From Planctomycetota bacterium (lineage in GTDB: Bacteria > Planctomycetota > Planctomycetia > Pirellulales > Lacipirellulaceae): DNA of 64,000 bases. Positions 51,826 through 60,464 of the stretch are shown here, one piece after another. The translations under genes and the position numbers were made by a program. Location: assembly GCA_029259945.1 (NCBI GenBank), contig JAJDEF010000008.1:62001-126000 (forward strand), read 5' to 3'. The notes under the pieces are model-generated. The model had not been told where the DNA came from, made no database searches, and saw nothing but the letters and a program-made list of their open reading frames with translations. Each line of letters opens with the position of its first letter. The stretch's first letter is position 1.

Positions 51826-53312
51826 CTCAGAACCCCTTGATGCGCACGAGAGCACGTTTTCTCGTAGAGCTCAACGTATTGCTGAGCACTATGGTTCCAA
51901 GACCAATCTTGCTGCATGCCCGTTTTCACGAGTTGTTGCCAAGCTGCCTTGTCAGCGAACAGGCTGCATGCTCGGTAGAGTGTTTCTGAAAGAGCTAACG
52001 AGGTGTACTCAGAAAAGCTGAAACCGGTGGCCGTGCCTTGGGCGAGCGTTTCGGATGTAGAATCCACCACGGTATCGGCCAAGCCCCCCGTTGCCCGAAC
52101 GATCGGGACGGTGCCGTACTTCAAGCTATAGAGTTGATTGAGTCCACAAGGTTCGTATTGGCTGGGCATTAGAAACATGTCGGCGCCGGCCTCAATCTGA
52201 TGGGCCAGTTCGTTGGAAAACTCGAGCCGAACGGCAATTTTTTCGGGATGATCGGCAGCTAACTGCCCCAGCACTTGATGATACTTGGGGTCACCGGTGC
52301 CAAGAATTACCCACTGGGCGTCTGATTGCTGGGCCCATTGCTTCATCACTCGAGCGATTAAGTCAAAGCCTTTTTGGTCGGCCAGTCGTCCCACTGCGGC
52401 AAGCAGTGGTTTGTCGGGATCGACGGGTAGACCCACCTCTCGCTGTAAGGCCACTTTGCATGCTGCCTTGCCCGTTTCGTAACTCGTCGCGTCATAAATA
52501 TTCTTGCCCAAAAACGAGTCGGTCGCTGGGTTCCAGTGTGCGTAGTCTGCGCCGTTGAGGATGCCAAACAAGTCTTCCTGCCGATGCTGGAGCGCGCCTT
52601 CGAGACCACAACTGAGCGGGGGACGCATAATTTCAGACGCATAGGTGGGGCTCACAGTGCTCACGGCATCGGCAAAAGAAATCCCCGTCTTCATGAAACT
52701 CAAGTTGCCGTAGAACTCCATCTGGCGCCAGTTGAAGTATTTCCAATCGATGCCGGTGAGCGCCATGTCCCAGTGCCAAAAGTTGCCCTGGTAAGCCAAG
52801 TTATGAATCGTGTAAAGCGAAGCAATGGAATCGAATGGCGGTCGCTCACTGTACAACGTCTTTAGATAGGCTGGAATCAGCCCAGCGCACCAGTCGTGGC
52901 AATGAAGTACTTCGACCTCAAGATCGAGCGCCACGATCGCTTCGAACACCGCACGACTAAAGAACGTAAATCGCTCGCAATTGTCACGATAGTCTTCGCC
53001 GTCCTCTCCGTAGAGCTGGGGACGATCGTAGTAGTTCGCCTGCTCGACAAAGTAGACTGGCACCTCTGAGTTGGGCAGTTGACTGCGAAGTATTCGTCCC
53101 TGAACTCGCTTCTGGCCGATCGGCACTTCGATCGTGATGCCCGTCGACTCGATATGGATTCCCGCCTCGAAGACTTGCCGAAAGGCCGGCAGGATGAGTG
53201 TCGGCTGATGCCCGAGCTTCGCCAATTCGCGAGGCAGGCTGCCGCAAACGTCTCCTAAGCCACCGGTTTTAGCAAACGGCACTGCTTCAGCAGTAGCGAA
53301 CAGGATGTTCAC
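51822..53312 (-). CDS. glgA: Glycogen synthase GlgA (GT5)
   Basis: 496 residues. ADP-glucose-binding KTGGLGDVCGSLPRELA at 15-31, the GT-B fold blocks HCHDWCAGLIPAYL and YTIHNLAYQG, and the C-terminal EPCGLNQLYSLKYGTVPIVRATGGLADTV. It extends alpha-1,4-glucan from ADP-glucose. It leads the glgA-galT pair, coupled by a TTGA overlap, with the GH57 enzyme downstream. Confidence 0.95.
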   Translation of the reverse strand: MNILFATAEAVPFAKTGGLGDVCGSLPRELAKLGHQPTLILPAFRQVFEAGIHIESTGITIEVPIGQKRVQGRILRSQLPNSEVPVYFVEQANYYDRPQLYGEDGEDYRDNCERFTFFSRAVFEAIVALDLEVEVLHCHDWCAGLIPAYLKTLYSERPPFDSIASLYTIHNLAYQGNFWHWDMALTGIDWKYFNWRQMEFYGNLSFMKTGISFADAVSTVSPTYASEIMRPPLSCGLEGALQHRQEDLFGILNGADYAHWNPATDSFLGKNIYDATSYETGKAACKVALQREVGLPVDPDKPLLAAVGRLADQKGFDLIARVMKQWAQQSDAQWVILGTGDPKYHQVLGQLAADHPEKIAVRLEFSNELAHQIEAGADMFLMPSQYEPCGLNQLYSLKYGTVPIVRATGGLADTVVDSTSETLAQGTATGFSFSEYTSLALSETLYRACSLFADKAAWQQLVKTGMQQDWSWNHSAQQYVELYEKTCSRAHQGVLS

Positions 53313-53421
53313 GGCGATTTCCTCATGCCGAGGATTCTACAAAGTTGGTAAAGACGTCTTATGAGCGTAGCAAAATGAGCCTGCGAGGGGTAGCTCGTTG
53401 ATAAGGCCTAGTGCTCTATGG

Positions 53422-53679
53422 TTATCTGGTTTTTAGCAGGCGATCATATTCCTCGTGCCGACCAATCCAGACCCAGAGAAAGTCTTTGTCATCTTCCACA
53501 GCGAGTGCTCGGTGATGGAGGCCGACCCTTGCTGACCAGAACTTGCCGATTTTTTTGAGGTGTAAAGAAGGGTGGTCGGGATCTCCCTGAACAAGCGAAA
53601 AGTTTTTTCTCGCCAGCTTCTGAACATCGGCGGAGAGGCTCTCGAAACAGGTCCAAAAGCGGTTCGTGGTTCGATGCAT
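53422..53679 (-). CDS. RelE/ParE-type toxin of a toxin-antitoxin pair
   Basis: 85 residues with the RelE/ParE layout: a helix with FESLSADVQKLARKNFSLV, then strands HLKKIGKFWSARVGLHHRALAV, FLWVWIGRHEEYDRLL. Family members cut mRNA on ribosomes or act on gyrase; which one cannot be told. It starts one base after the stop codon of the antitoxin gene. Confidence 0.8.
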   Translation of the reverse strand: MHRTTNRFWTCFESLSADVQKLARKNFSLVQGDPDHPSLHLKKIGKFWSARVGLHHRALAVEDDKDFLWVWIGRHEEYDRLLKTR

Positions 53680-53680
53680 C

Positions 53681-53881
53681 CTACAACGGCCTCAATTTCC
53701 CTTGTTTCTTCTCAGCCGTAGCCTCGTCAACCAAGAAATCCAGTTTCCCAGAAGAAGCGTCCTGTGCTAATTGTTTATCCCATGCCTCCCAATCGCGTTC
53801 ACGAATCCAGCCTACTAGACGCGCATACTCTTCGCGAGGAAGTGACTCGATAGCAGACTGAATTTCATTAATTGTTGTCAC
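53681..53881 (-). CDS. Antitoxin partner of the RelE/ParE-type toxin
   Basis: 66 residues from a GTG start at 53881, preceded by a strong GAGGAG site 9 bases away. Sequence: TTINEIQSAIESLPREEYAR, then LVGWIRERDWEAWDKQLAQD, a flexible part and KKQGKLRPL. Small acidic-basic antitoxins of this build wrap the toxin. A start at ATG 53911 would add ten residues. It is directly upstream of the toxin, the usual order. Confidence 0.75.
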   Translation of the reverse strand: MTTINEIQSAIESLPREEYARLVGWIRERDWEAWDKQLAQDASSGKLDFLVDEATAEKKQGKLRPL

Positions 53882-54078
53882 AGTACAGGTCTCCTCAACG
53901 CTCGCCAACATGCATACTTCACTGGCTCCACCTGTTTCGATTATACCCCAAGACCGCTCTCGACGGCAAAGAGAGAATAATGGGCTTGAGCGTGGGCAGT
54001 GAAATTGTGATCACTAAAGAAAACGTTACTTGGAACCCCTTTTTTGAGGTGGTGAAAATGCCGTTTGCATCCCGACTT

Positions 54079-55281
54079 CTACGCGGGCTGACCTACTACC
54101 TCGCTAATCGCTTCGGCTACCCGCTCGATATTCGTCGGCGTGAGGCCTGCCACGTTAATGCGGCCCGAGCCGACGATGTAGATTGCATGTTTTTCGCGAA
54201 GGGTCTCGACTTGGTCTTTGGTGAGCCCGGTGAACGAAAACATGCCGCGTTGGCGGGTGATGAACGAATAATCGCCGGGTACGCCTTGGGCGGCTAGTGC
54301 CTCGACCAACTGCTGGCGCATGCCGTTGATGCGCTCTCGCATGGTAGCGACTTCTTTTTCCCAACTGGCTCGTAGGGCGTCGTCTCGCAACACGCTATTG
54401 ACGATCGCTCCGCCATGGGCTGGTGGGTTCGAGTAGTTCGAACGAATCACGCGGTTCATTTGGCTTTGCACCGCACTAGCCGCGTCGGCTGAAGGGCAAA
54501 CAATCGAAAGGGCCCCTACCCTTTCGCGGTACAAACCAAAATTTTTGGAGAACGAACTGCACAGCAACAATTCTGCTTCAGGCTGAGCGAAAGCTCGCAA
54601 GCCGGCTGCGTCTTCCTCGATCCCATCGGCAAACCCCTGGTATGCGAAGTCGAGTACGGGCAGTAGGCCTTGTGCGTAAACCGCTTCGGCGATTTGCTTC
54701 CATTGTTCAGCAGTGGGATCAATCCCCGTTGGGTTATGACAGCAGCCGTGCAACAAGATGACATCGCCTGCTGGCATCTTGCTGATCGCTTCGAGCATCG
54801 GCTCGATTGCCAACCCGTTCGATTCTTTGTCGAAATAAGGATAGCTTTTCATCGGTACGCCAGCGGCGACAAAGATGTTTGGATGGTTGGGCCAAGTGGG
54901 ATCGCTTAGCCAAAGGGTGGCGTTGGGGAAATTGGTCTTAAGAAAATCGCCCGCCACTCGCAACGCGCCTGTTCCACCTGGGGTATGGGCAGTGGCGATT
55001 CGGCTCGACTGCACCGCTTCGTGCTTGGCACCAAAAGCTAGTTTTTGCACAACCTCTGCATACTCGGGCGCGCCGGGGATTGGCAGATACGACTTGCTCG
55101 TAGCTGCCTCGGCCAACCGTTGTTCGGCAATGCGAACCGACTCAAGCGTGGGTGTCGCGCCCAACTCGTTTTGATAGACCCCTACGCTCAGGTTGATTTT
55201 TTCGCTTCGCGGGTCTTCGCGAAAAGCGGCTGTGAGTCCTAGAATGGCATCGCGCGGGGCGGGTTGAATCGCTTCTAACAT
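54079..55281 (-). CDS. Aspartate/aromatic aminotransferase (class I)
   Basis: 400 residues. NLSVGVYQNELGATP near residue 35, HTPGGTGALRVAGDFL, HGCCHNPTGIDPTAEQW and the PLP-lysine motif SSFSKNFGLYRERVGAL. The C-terminal substrate motif SGRINVAGL is present. It swaps amino groups between aspartate or aromatic amino acids and 2-oxoglutarate. Either AspC- or TyrB-type function is possible. Start MLEAIQPAPRDAIL at 55281; upstream residues are noise. Confidence 0.9.
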   Translation of the reverse strand: MLEAIQPAPRDAILGLTAAFREDPRSEKINLSVGVYQNELGATPTLESVRIAEQRLAEAATSKSYLPIPGAPEYAEVVQKLAFGAKHEAVQSSRIATAHTPGGTGALRVAGDFLKTNFPNATLWLSDPTWPNHPNIFVAAGVPMKSYPYFDKESNGLAIEPMLEAISKMPAGDVILLHGCCHNPTGIDPTAEQWKQIAEAVYAQGLLPVLDFAYQGFADGIEEDAAGLRAFAQPEAELLLCSSFSKNFGLYRERVGALSIVCPSADAASAVQSQMNRVIRSNYSNPPAHGGAIVNSVLRDDALRASWEKEVATMRERINGMRQQLVEALAAQGVPGDYSFITRQRGMFSFTGLTKDQVETLREKHAIYIVGSGRINVAGLTPTNIERVAEAISEVVGQPA

Positions 55282-55480
55282 CAAATTCTCTTGCGGATAA
55301 AATGAAATCGGTGGGTAGTGGGCACGCCTAAAAAATATCACGTTCGCCGGCCAGGCCAAAATCTTGGTCGTTGACGCTGTGCGCCGGCTCATGCGACAAT
55401 GATAAGCCCTGTCGACAGCTGTTCCAAGTGGTGCCTTGGCGTTCTCGCGTCAATGGGCATGTCGACGTCTACCCCATAGA

Positions 55481-56680
55481 ATGCAAATGCCTGCTCCTAG
55501 GTTCGGAATTTGGCTAATCGGTGCCCGTGGTGGCGTTGCAACCTCGACAATCGTTGGGCTAACGGCTTTGCGTCGCCAAATGACCAGCGAAAAGGGGCTA
55601 GTCACCGCTCTTTCTTGTTTTTCGCACCTTTCTTTTCCCGGGTGGGACCAATTCGTCGTGGGTGGACACGAAATCCGCCAAACTACTCTACGCAGCGAGG
55701 CAGATCGTCTCTACCGCGAAAGCCGGGTGTTTGATGCTGATCTACTGGCTGCCTGTGACGAAGATTTCGAGCAAATCGACCGCAACATTCAGCCCGGTAT
55801 TCTTTGGAATGTTGGCCACACAATCCGCGAACTTGCTCCGGGGGATGCTGACGACCAACTTTGCCCCCGCGATGCAATTGCTCGTGTAAAGTCTGACCTC
55901 GAAGAATTTTGCGAACAGCACAAGCTCGACCACGTTGTGGTGGTCAATCTCGCTTCGACAGAGCCACCCCCTGCCACCTCGGTCTGGCCATCCACTTGGT
56001 CAAAAACCGAGCAGTTGCTCGACAGGCCAGAATGCCCGCTGCCCGCCAGTAGCCTCTACGCGATCGCAGCTTTAGACCTGGGGATGAGCTATATCAATTT
56101 TACGCCCTCGTTGGGAGCCACACCTGCCGGGATCGATGAACTGGCCCGACTGCGAGGCACGCGCCATGCTGGTCGCGACGCCAAAACGGGAGAAACGCTT
56201 CTCAAAAGTGTGTTGGCCCCCATGTTTGCATCGCGCAACCTCGAAGTTTTAAGCTGGGTAGGACACAACATCATTGGCAACCTCGATGGCAAGGTACTGG
56301 ACGAACCTGGCAACAAAAGTTCGAAAGTACAAAGCAAGGATCATCTGCTGAAAGAGATACTGGGCTACGCGCCCCAGACGCTGGTTTCTATCGAACATAT
56401 TCACAGCCTTGCCGACTGGAAAACTGCCTGGGACCACATTCATTTTCGTGGCTTCTTGAATACCCGGATGATGCTGCAATTCACATGGCAAGGCTGTGAT
56501 TCGATACTTGCTGCCCCGCTGGTACTCGATTTGGCACGCTTCGCCTTAATCGCACGAGAACGGGGAGAAACCGGTGCTTTGACGTTCTTGAGCAGCTTCT
56601 TCAAAAGCCCGATCGACGTTGATAGCCAAGCTTTTGCCGATCAAACTCGTCTTCTGGAAGCCTGGGCAGCACCAACCTAG
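55481..56680 (+). CDS. Inositol-3-phosphate synthase family protein
   Basis: 399 residues. NAD-binding IWLIGARGGVATSTIVGL at the start, VVVNLASTEPP, YINFTPSLGATPAGIDELA, HAGRDAKTGETLLKSVLAPMF, SWVGHNIIGNLDGKVLDEPGNKSSKV and APLVLDLARFALIARE are the family signature blocks. It would make myo-inositol-phosphate from glucose-6-phosphate. The start could be ATG 55481 or 55487; the longer frame from 55436 adds Arg-rich noise. Confidence 0.88.
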   Translation: MQMPAPRFGIWLIGARGGVATSTIVGLTALRRQMTSEKGLVTALSCFSHLSFPGWDQFVVGGHEIRQTTLRSEADRLYRESRVFDADLLAACDEDFEQIDRNIQPGILWNVGHTIRELAPGDADDQLCPRDAIARVKSDLEEFCEQHKLDHVVVVNLASTEPPPATSVWPSTWSKTEQLLDRPECPLPASSLYAIAALDLGMSYINFTPSLGATPAGIDELARLRGTRHAGRDAKTGETLLKSVLAPMFASRNLEVLSWVGHNIIGNLDGKVLDEPGNKSSKVQSKDHLLKEILGYAPQTLVSIEHIHSLADWKTAWDHIHFRGFLNTRMMLQFTWQGCDSILAAPLVLDLARFALIARERGETGALTFLSSFFKSPIDVDSQAFADQTRLLEAWAAPT

Positions 56681-56853
56681 AGGACACCATCCTTTCCTCC
56701 ATACCGGCCTGCGTTGACCCCTAGGCTTTGCCATGATAGCCTGTCTCGCTCATTATTCCCTCCTTTCGGCAATCTGAATTGCCTCGACAGGTCTCTGCCA
56801 GCGGGCTTTTCAGCCTCTTATTGCTGGTTGTTCGACCAGGAAACACACTCATA

Positions 56854-58140
56854 GTGGCCACAAATCAAGTCGAACCCGACGACGCCTCGACCCTGCCTCC
56901 ACCAGCAGAGAGTTTCGATCAGCTCGATCTTTCGGAGGTGATGCTCGATTCGTTGGCTGCGGCGGAATACCACACTCCTAGCCCCGTCCAGGCAGGAATC
57001 ATTCCCCACGCCATCAAGGGTATCGACGTGCTAGGCCAAGCACGGACGGGAACCGGCAAAACTGCCGCCTTTGCCATTCCTATCCTAGAGCTCTATGGCC
57101 AACCTGCCAAAGGACCCAAACCTCGCTCTTTGGTGCTCGTACCGACGCGCGAGTTAGCTGTCCAGGTTTGTGACGAAATCAGCAAACTGGCGAAGGGGCG
57201 AAAAACTAAATGTATAGCCGTTTATGGTGGCAAACCCATACGTGCTCAGATCTCACAGCTTGAGCGCGGGAGCGATATTGTCGTTGGCACACCAGGCCGA
57301 GTGATTGACCACCTATCTCGCGGGACACTGATTCTTGACGAGCTTAAATGTGTGGTGCTCGACGAAGCAGATCGCATGCTCGATATCGGTTTTCGACCTG
57401 ACATCGAAAAAATCTTGCGGCGTTGTCCCCGCAAACGCCAGACCTTGCTGCTCAGTGCTACGGTTGCTCCGGGTGTCGAACGCTTGGCAAAGCAATACAT
57501 GACGAATCCTGAGGTGATGGATTTTTCTCCATCATCCAAAACTGTCGATACGATTGAGCAACACTATTTTACCGTGGAAGAAGATCGTAAGTTTGATTTG
57601 CTCTTGCGACTTTTAGAGCGAGAGAAACCTGAGCAAGCGATCATTTTTTGCCGCACCAAACGGGGCACCGATCGCAATCATCGCAAACTGTCGAGAAAGT
57701 TGAAGGGCGTCGACTGCATTCATGGCGACATGGCGCAATCGGCCCGCGACCGCGTGATGCGAGATTTCCGTGGCGGTAAAGTTCGTATCCTCGTTGCGAC
57801 GGATGTCGTTGGCCGAGGAATCGATGTGACGAACATCTCACACATCATCAACTATGATCTTCCTCAATCCTCAGACGACTACGTACACCGCGTAGGACGT
57901 ACTGGGCGCATGGGGCGCGAGGGCATTGCGTTCTCTTTCGTAACTCCTGAACAAGGCGATGAGCTGACCCGGATTGAGATGTTGATCAACACCTTGTTGA
58001 ATCGCGCCGAAATCGAAGGCTTCCAAACCGTTGCCCAAGTGGCACCACCTCAGGCAGACTCTTCGGACGACGAAGAAACGCCCAAAAAACCACTGCCACC
58101 AGGCAAACGTGCCCCTCGCCGACATCGGCGTGGTCTCTAA
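56854..58140 (+). CDS. DEAD-box ATP-dependent RNA helicase
   Basis: 428 residues from GTG 56854. Q motif (FDQLDLSEVMLDSLAAAEYHTPSPVQAGIIP), Walker A (ARTGTGKTAAF), PTRELAVQV, TPGRVIDHLSRG, DEADRMLDIGF, SAT, and the C-terminal domain ends with GRGIDVTNISHIINYDLP and HRVGRTGRMGREG. A basic tail (GKRAPRRHRRGL) suits RNA binding. Earlier in-frame starts (from 56779) add a hydrophobic stretch unlike the family. Confidence 0.92.
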   Translation: MATNQVEPDDASTLPPPAESFDQLDLSEVMLDSLAAAEYHTPSPVQAGIIPHAIKGIDVLGQARTGTGKTAAFAIPILELYGQPAKGPKPRSLVLVPTRELAVQVCDEISKLAKGRKTKCIAVYGGKPIRAQISQLERGSDIVVGTPGRVIDHLSRGTLILDELKCVVLDEADRMLDIGFRPDIEKILRRCPRKRQTLLLSATVAPGVERLAKQYMTNPEVMDFSPSSKTVDTIEQHYFTVEEDRKFDLLLRLLEREKPEQAIIFCRTKRGTDRNHRKLSRKLKGVDCIHGDMAQSARDRVMRDFRGGKVRILVATDVVGRGIDVTNISHIINYDLPQSSDDYVHRVGRTGRMGREGIAFSFVTPEQGDELTRIEMLINTLLNRAEIEGFQTVAQVAPPQADSSDDEETPKKPLPPGKRAPRRHRRGL

Positions 58141-58185
58141 CCCCGTGCCAATCGAAGCGGTTCGAAGTGTCGCGTTAAATTCGCC

Positions 58186-59259
58186 CTATTCTGCGGCAGT
58201 GAATTCTTGACGTAAAAATTCCGCCGCCGTACCCCACCCCTTCGCGGCTGCCTCGAAATCCACCTGCATCGCTCGCACGGTACGAGGAGTTTCCACTCGT
58301 GGCAATTGCTCGACGGTAGGGTTCAAGGGGATCTGTGCGCTCGGCCCTTTGGCCAACATGCCTTCGACCATCGGGCTAAGCAAAAAGTCGACCAACTGTT
58401 GCGCAGCTTCCGCGTGACGTGCGTCGGCAATAATCGATACTGTGTTCGGAATGAACAACGTCCCTAACCGATTCTCACCCTGGTCGGGATAAATAATAGC
58501 GACCGGATACCCTTGCTCAATTTCAATAATGGCATCGTCGGTATCTGTCAAACCGAATGCAAGCTCTCCCATTGCAACTCCACGTGCCACCTGTTTGTTA
58601 CCAGCCATCACCCGAACGTTGCCTCGAACCTTACGAAAAAAATCTTCGGTTCGCTCTTTTCCCCATGCGACAAACAAGCAAGCCGCATGACTGGCAGTGG
58701 TGCCTGCCAATGGTTTCGCGATTCCGACTTTGTCTTTCCATCGAGGGTTCGTTAGGTCCAAAATTGAAGTCGGTCGTTCTTCTTCTGCGACCAAATCAGT
58801 GTTGACGATCAATACCCGTGCCCGTGCTGCAAAGCCATGCCAAGTCCCATGAGTCGAGCGATATTGTTGTGGAAATACTGATGCACCTGTTGCGTGATAC
58901 GGTGCTAACAAGCCTGCGTGGTCGAGCCGTAGGGTGTTGACGATCTCGTTATTCCAGAATACGTCGCATCGGGGCTGTGCGTGCTCGGCAAAAATCGCTT
59001 GGGTGAGTCCCACGGACTTTGTCGATTCGGTGTCGAATTTACCGAGAACCTTGATCCCCGTTCGTCGGGTAAATTCTGCAAAAACCGGTTCAGAGAATTC
59101 CTGATCCAGTGCGGTGTAAACCACCACACTGGGACCGCTAGCCGGGCGAAAGAGCACAAGCCAAACCACCAACAAGCCTAGAACACCTAAACCAATTGCC
59201 ACTTTGATAGCAACGTGGCCTCGCCTAAAATATCGATACTTGAATCTCGCTGATCTCTT
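58186..59259 (-). CDS. Membrane-anchored FbpA-like ABC substrate-binding protein
   Basis: 357 residues. Basic leader and membrane helix (about 17-38, no lipobox Cys), then VVVYTALDQEFSEPVFAEFTRRTGIKV, CDVFWNNEIVNTLRL, LTNPRWKDKVGIAKPLAGTTASHAACL, IYPDQGENRLGTLFIPNTVSII. This is the iron(III)-type periplasmic binding fold. No permease or ATPase gene lies beside it, so its transporter partner is elsewhere. GTG at 59259 is preferred; TTG at 59292 would add a Cys-containing extension. Confidence 0.82.
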   Translation of the reverse strand, partial: KRSARFKYRYFRRGHVAIKVAIGLGVLGLLVVWLVLFRPASGPSVVVYTALDQEFSEPVFAEFTRRTGIKVLGKFDTESTKSVGLTQAIFAEHAQPRCDVFWNNEIVNTLRLDHAGLLAPYHATGASVFPQQYRSTHGTWHGFAARARVLIVNTDLVAEEERPTSILDLTNPRWKDKVGIAKPLAGTTASHAACLFVAWGKERTEDFFRKVRGNVRVMAGNKQVARGVAMGELAFGLTDTDDAIIEIEQGYPVAIIYPDQGENRLGTLFIPNTVSIIADARHAEAAQQLVDFLLSPMVEGMLAKGPSAQIPLNPTVEQLPRVETPRTVRAMQVDFEAAAKGWGTAAEFLRQEFTAAE

Positions 59260-59359
59260 CACTTGAGTAGCCTTAATTCCGCATTTGCACAATCATAGAT
59301 TCTGAACAGCACCACGAGTACAATGACCATCGTACTTTTCCCTAGGAGTAGAGGCTACC

Positions 59360-60100
59360 GTGAAACTGTTGTTGCTGGGAACTGTCGGTTACCACCCCAA
59401 TGATCGTCGGCATACTGCCTGCCTGATGCTTCCAGAGCTTGGCGTCGTGCTTGATGCAGGGACGGCGCTCTATCGGGTTCGCGAACATCTGATCACAGAC
59501 ACGCTGGATATCTTTCTCACGCATGCGCATCTTGACCACGTCATTGGACTCACCTTCATGTTTGATGTGCTTCATCAGCGAGAAATGAAGCATGTCCGTG
59601 TTCATGGCGAGCAGCCCAAGCTCGACGCAATCCGTACACATCTTTTCTCTAAGCATCTTTTTCCTGTCTTGCCACCGTTTGAGATGCAACCGCTCGCCTC
59701 TAAAGTCACTTTGCGTGATGGAGCAGTGCTCACCCATTTTCCGCTAAAACACCCAGGTGGTTCCCTTGGCTTTCGCATTGACTGGGATGATCGATCGATG
59801 GCCTATGTCACCGACACGACCGCCTCGACCGATGCCGACTACCTCGAAAAAATCCGTGGGGTCGATCTCTTGATCCACGAATGTCACTTCGGCGATGGCA
59901 TGACCGAACAGGCGGAACTTACGGGCCACAGTTGCCTTACCTCAGTCGCACAAGTTGCCGCCAAAGCCAACGTAGGTCGTTTGGTGTTGGTCCATCTCAA
60001 TCCGATGAGCACTGACGATGAGAAACTCGATATCGACAGCGTCCGTAAGATATTCCCAGATATCCGGATAGGCACCGACAACCTCGAACTAGACTTCTAA
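59360..60100 (+). CDS. MBL-fold metal hydrolase (RNase Z-like)
   Basis: 246 residues. Zinc motif THAHLDHVIGL (54-60 region), then HFPLKHPGGSLGFRI, YVTDTTASTD, LIHECHFGDGM, TGHSCLTSVAQVAAKANVGRLVLVHLNP. The HxHxDH motif and later His/Asp residues suit the RNase Z or related phosphodiesterase branch. Start GTG at 59360. It stands alone, divergent from the FbpA-like gene. Confidence 0.87.
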   Translation: MKLLLLGTVGYHPNDRRHTACLMLPELGVVLDAGTALYRVREHLITDTLDIFLTHAHLDHVIGLTFMFDVLHQREMKHVRVHGEQPKLDAIRTHLFSKHLFPVLPPFEMQPLASKVTLRDGAVLTHFPLKHPGGSLGFRIDWDDRSMAYVTDTTASTDADYLEKIRGVDLLIHECHFGDGMTEQAELTGHSCLTSVAQVAAKANVGRLVLVHLNPMSTDDEKLDIDSVRKIFPDIRIGTDNLELDF

Positions 60101-60464
60101 ACTCAAAGAGCAGTGCCTAACAGCCATAGGTATTTGTAGTCGGTCTGTCGAACGGCATGGCCGCGAGCCCTGCCAGTGGCCCACCTCTGGCCTGCATTCG
60201 CAAGGTACTATTCGCCTACTGAGGCTTGCTGAAGCCGCAACCTCACCTTTTCTATCAGGGGAAACGCTTATCAATTCGACCGATTACTCGGTAAACTAGG
60301 CACCGTGAAACTTTGATTTGTCTTTGGAAGAGTGTTCTGTCATTGACCCTTGCGAGCGGATTGGGATACGATGCGCGCTTTAGTAGTTTGCCTAGATTGG
60401 TTGCTTCGCCGGGAGCGGCCTATTTTACCTACAAGCACCTAACCTCACTAGAGAAGCGGAATCC
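60101..60464. other. Intergenic region upstream of the oligopeptide transporter operon
   Basis: No gene seen. It holds a candidate promoter (60343-60372) about 90 bases before the first transporter gene. The remaining sequence shows no strong hairpin or repeat. Confidence 0.5.
60343..60372 (+). promoter_or_regulatory. Candidate promoter of the peptide ABC transporter operon
   Basis: TTGACC (60343-60348) and TACGAT (60367-60372) separated by 18 bases, with a 90-base leader to the ATG at 60465. Confidence 0.4.
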
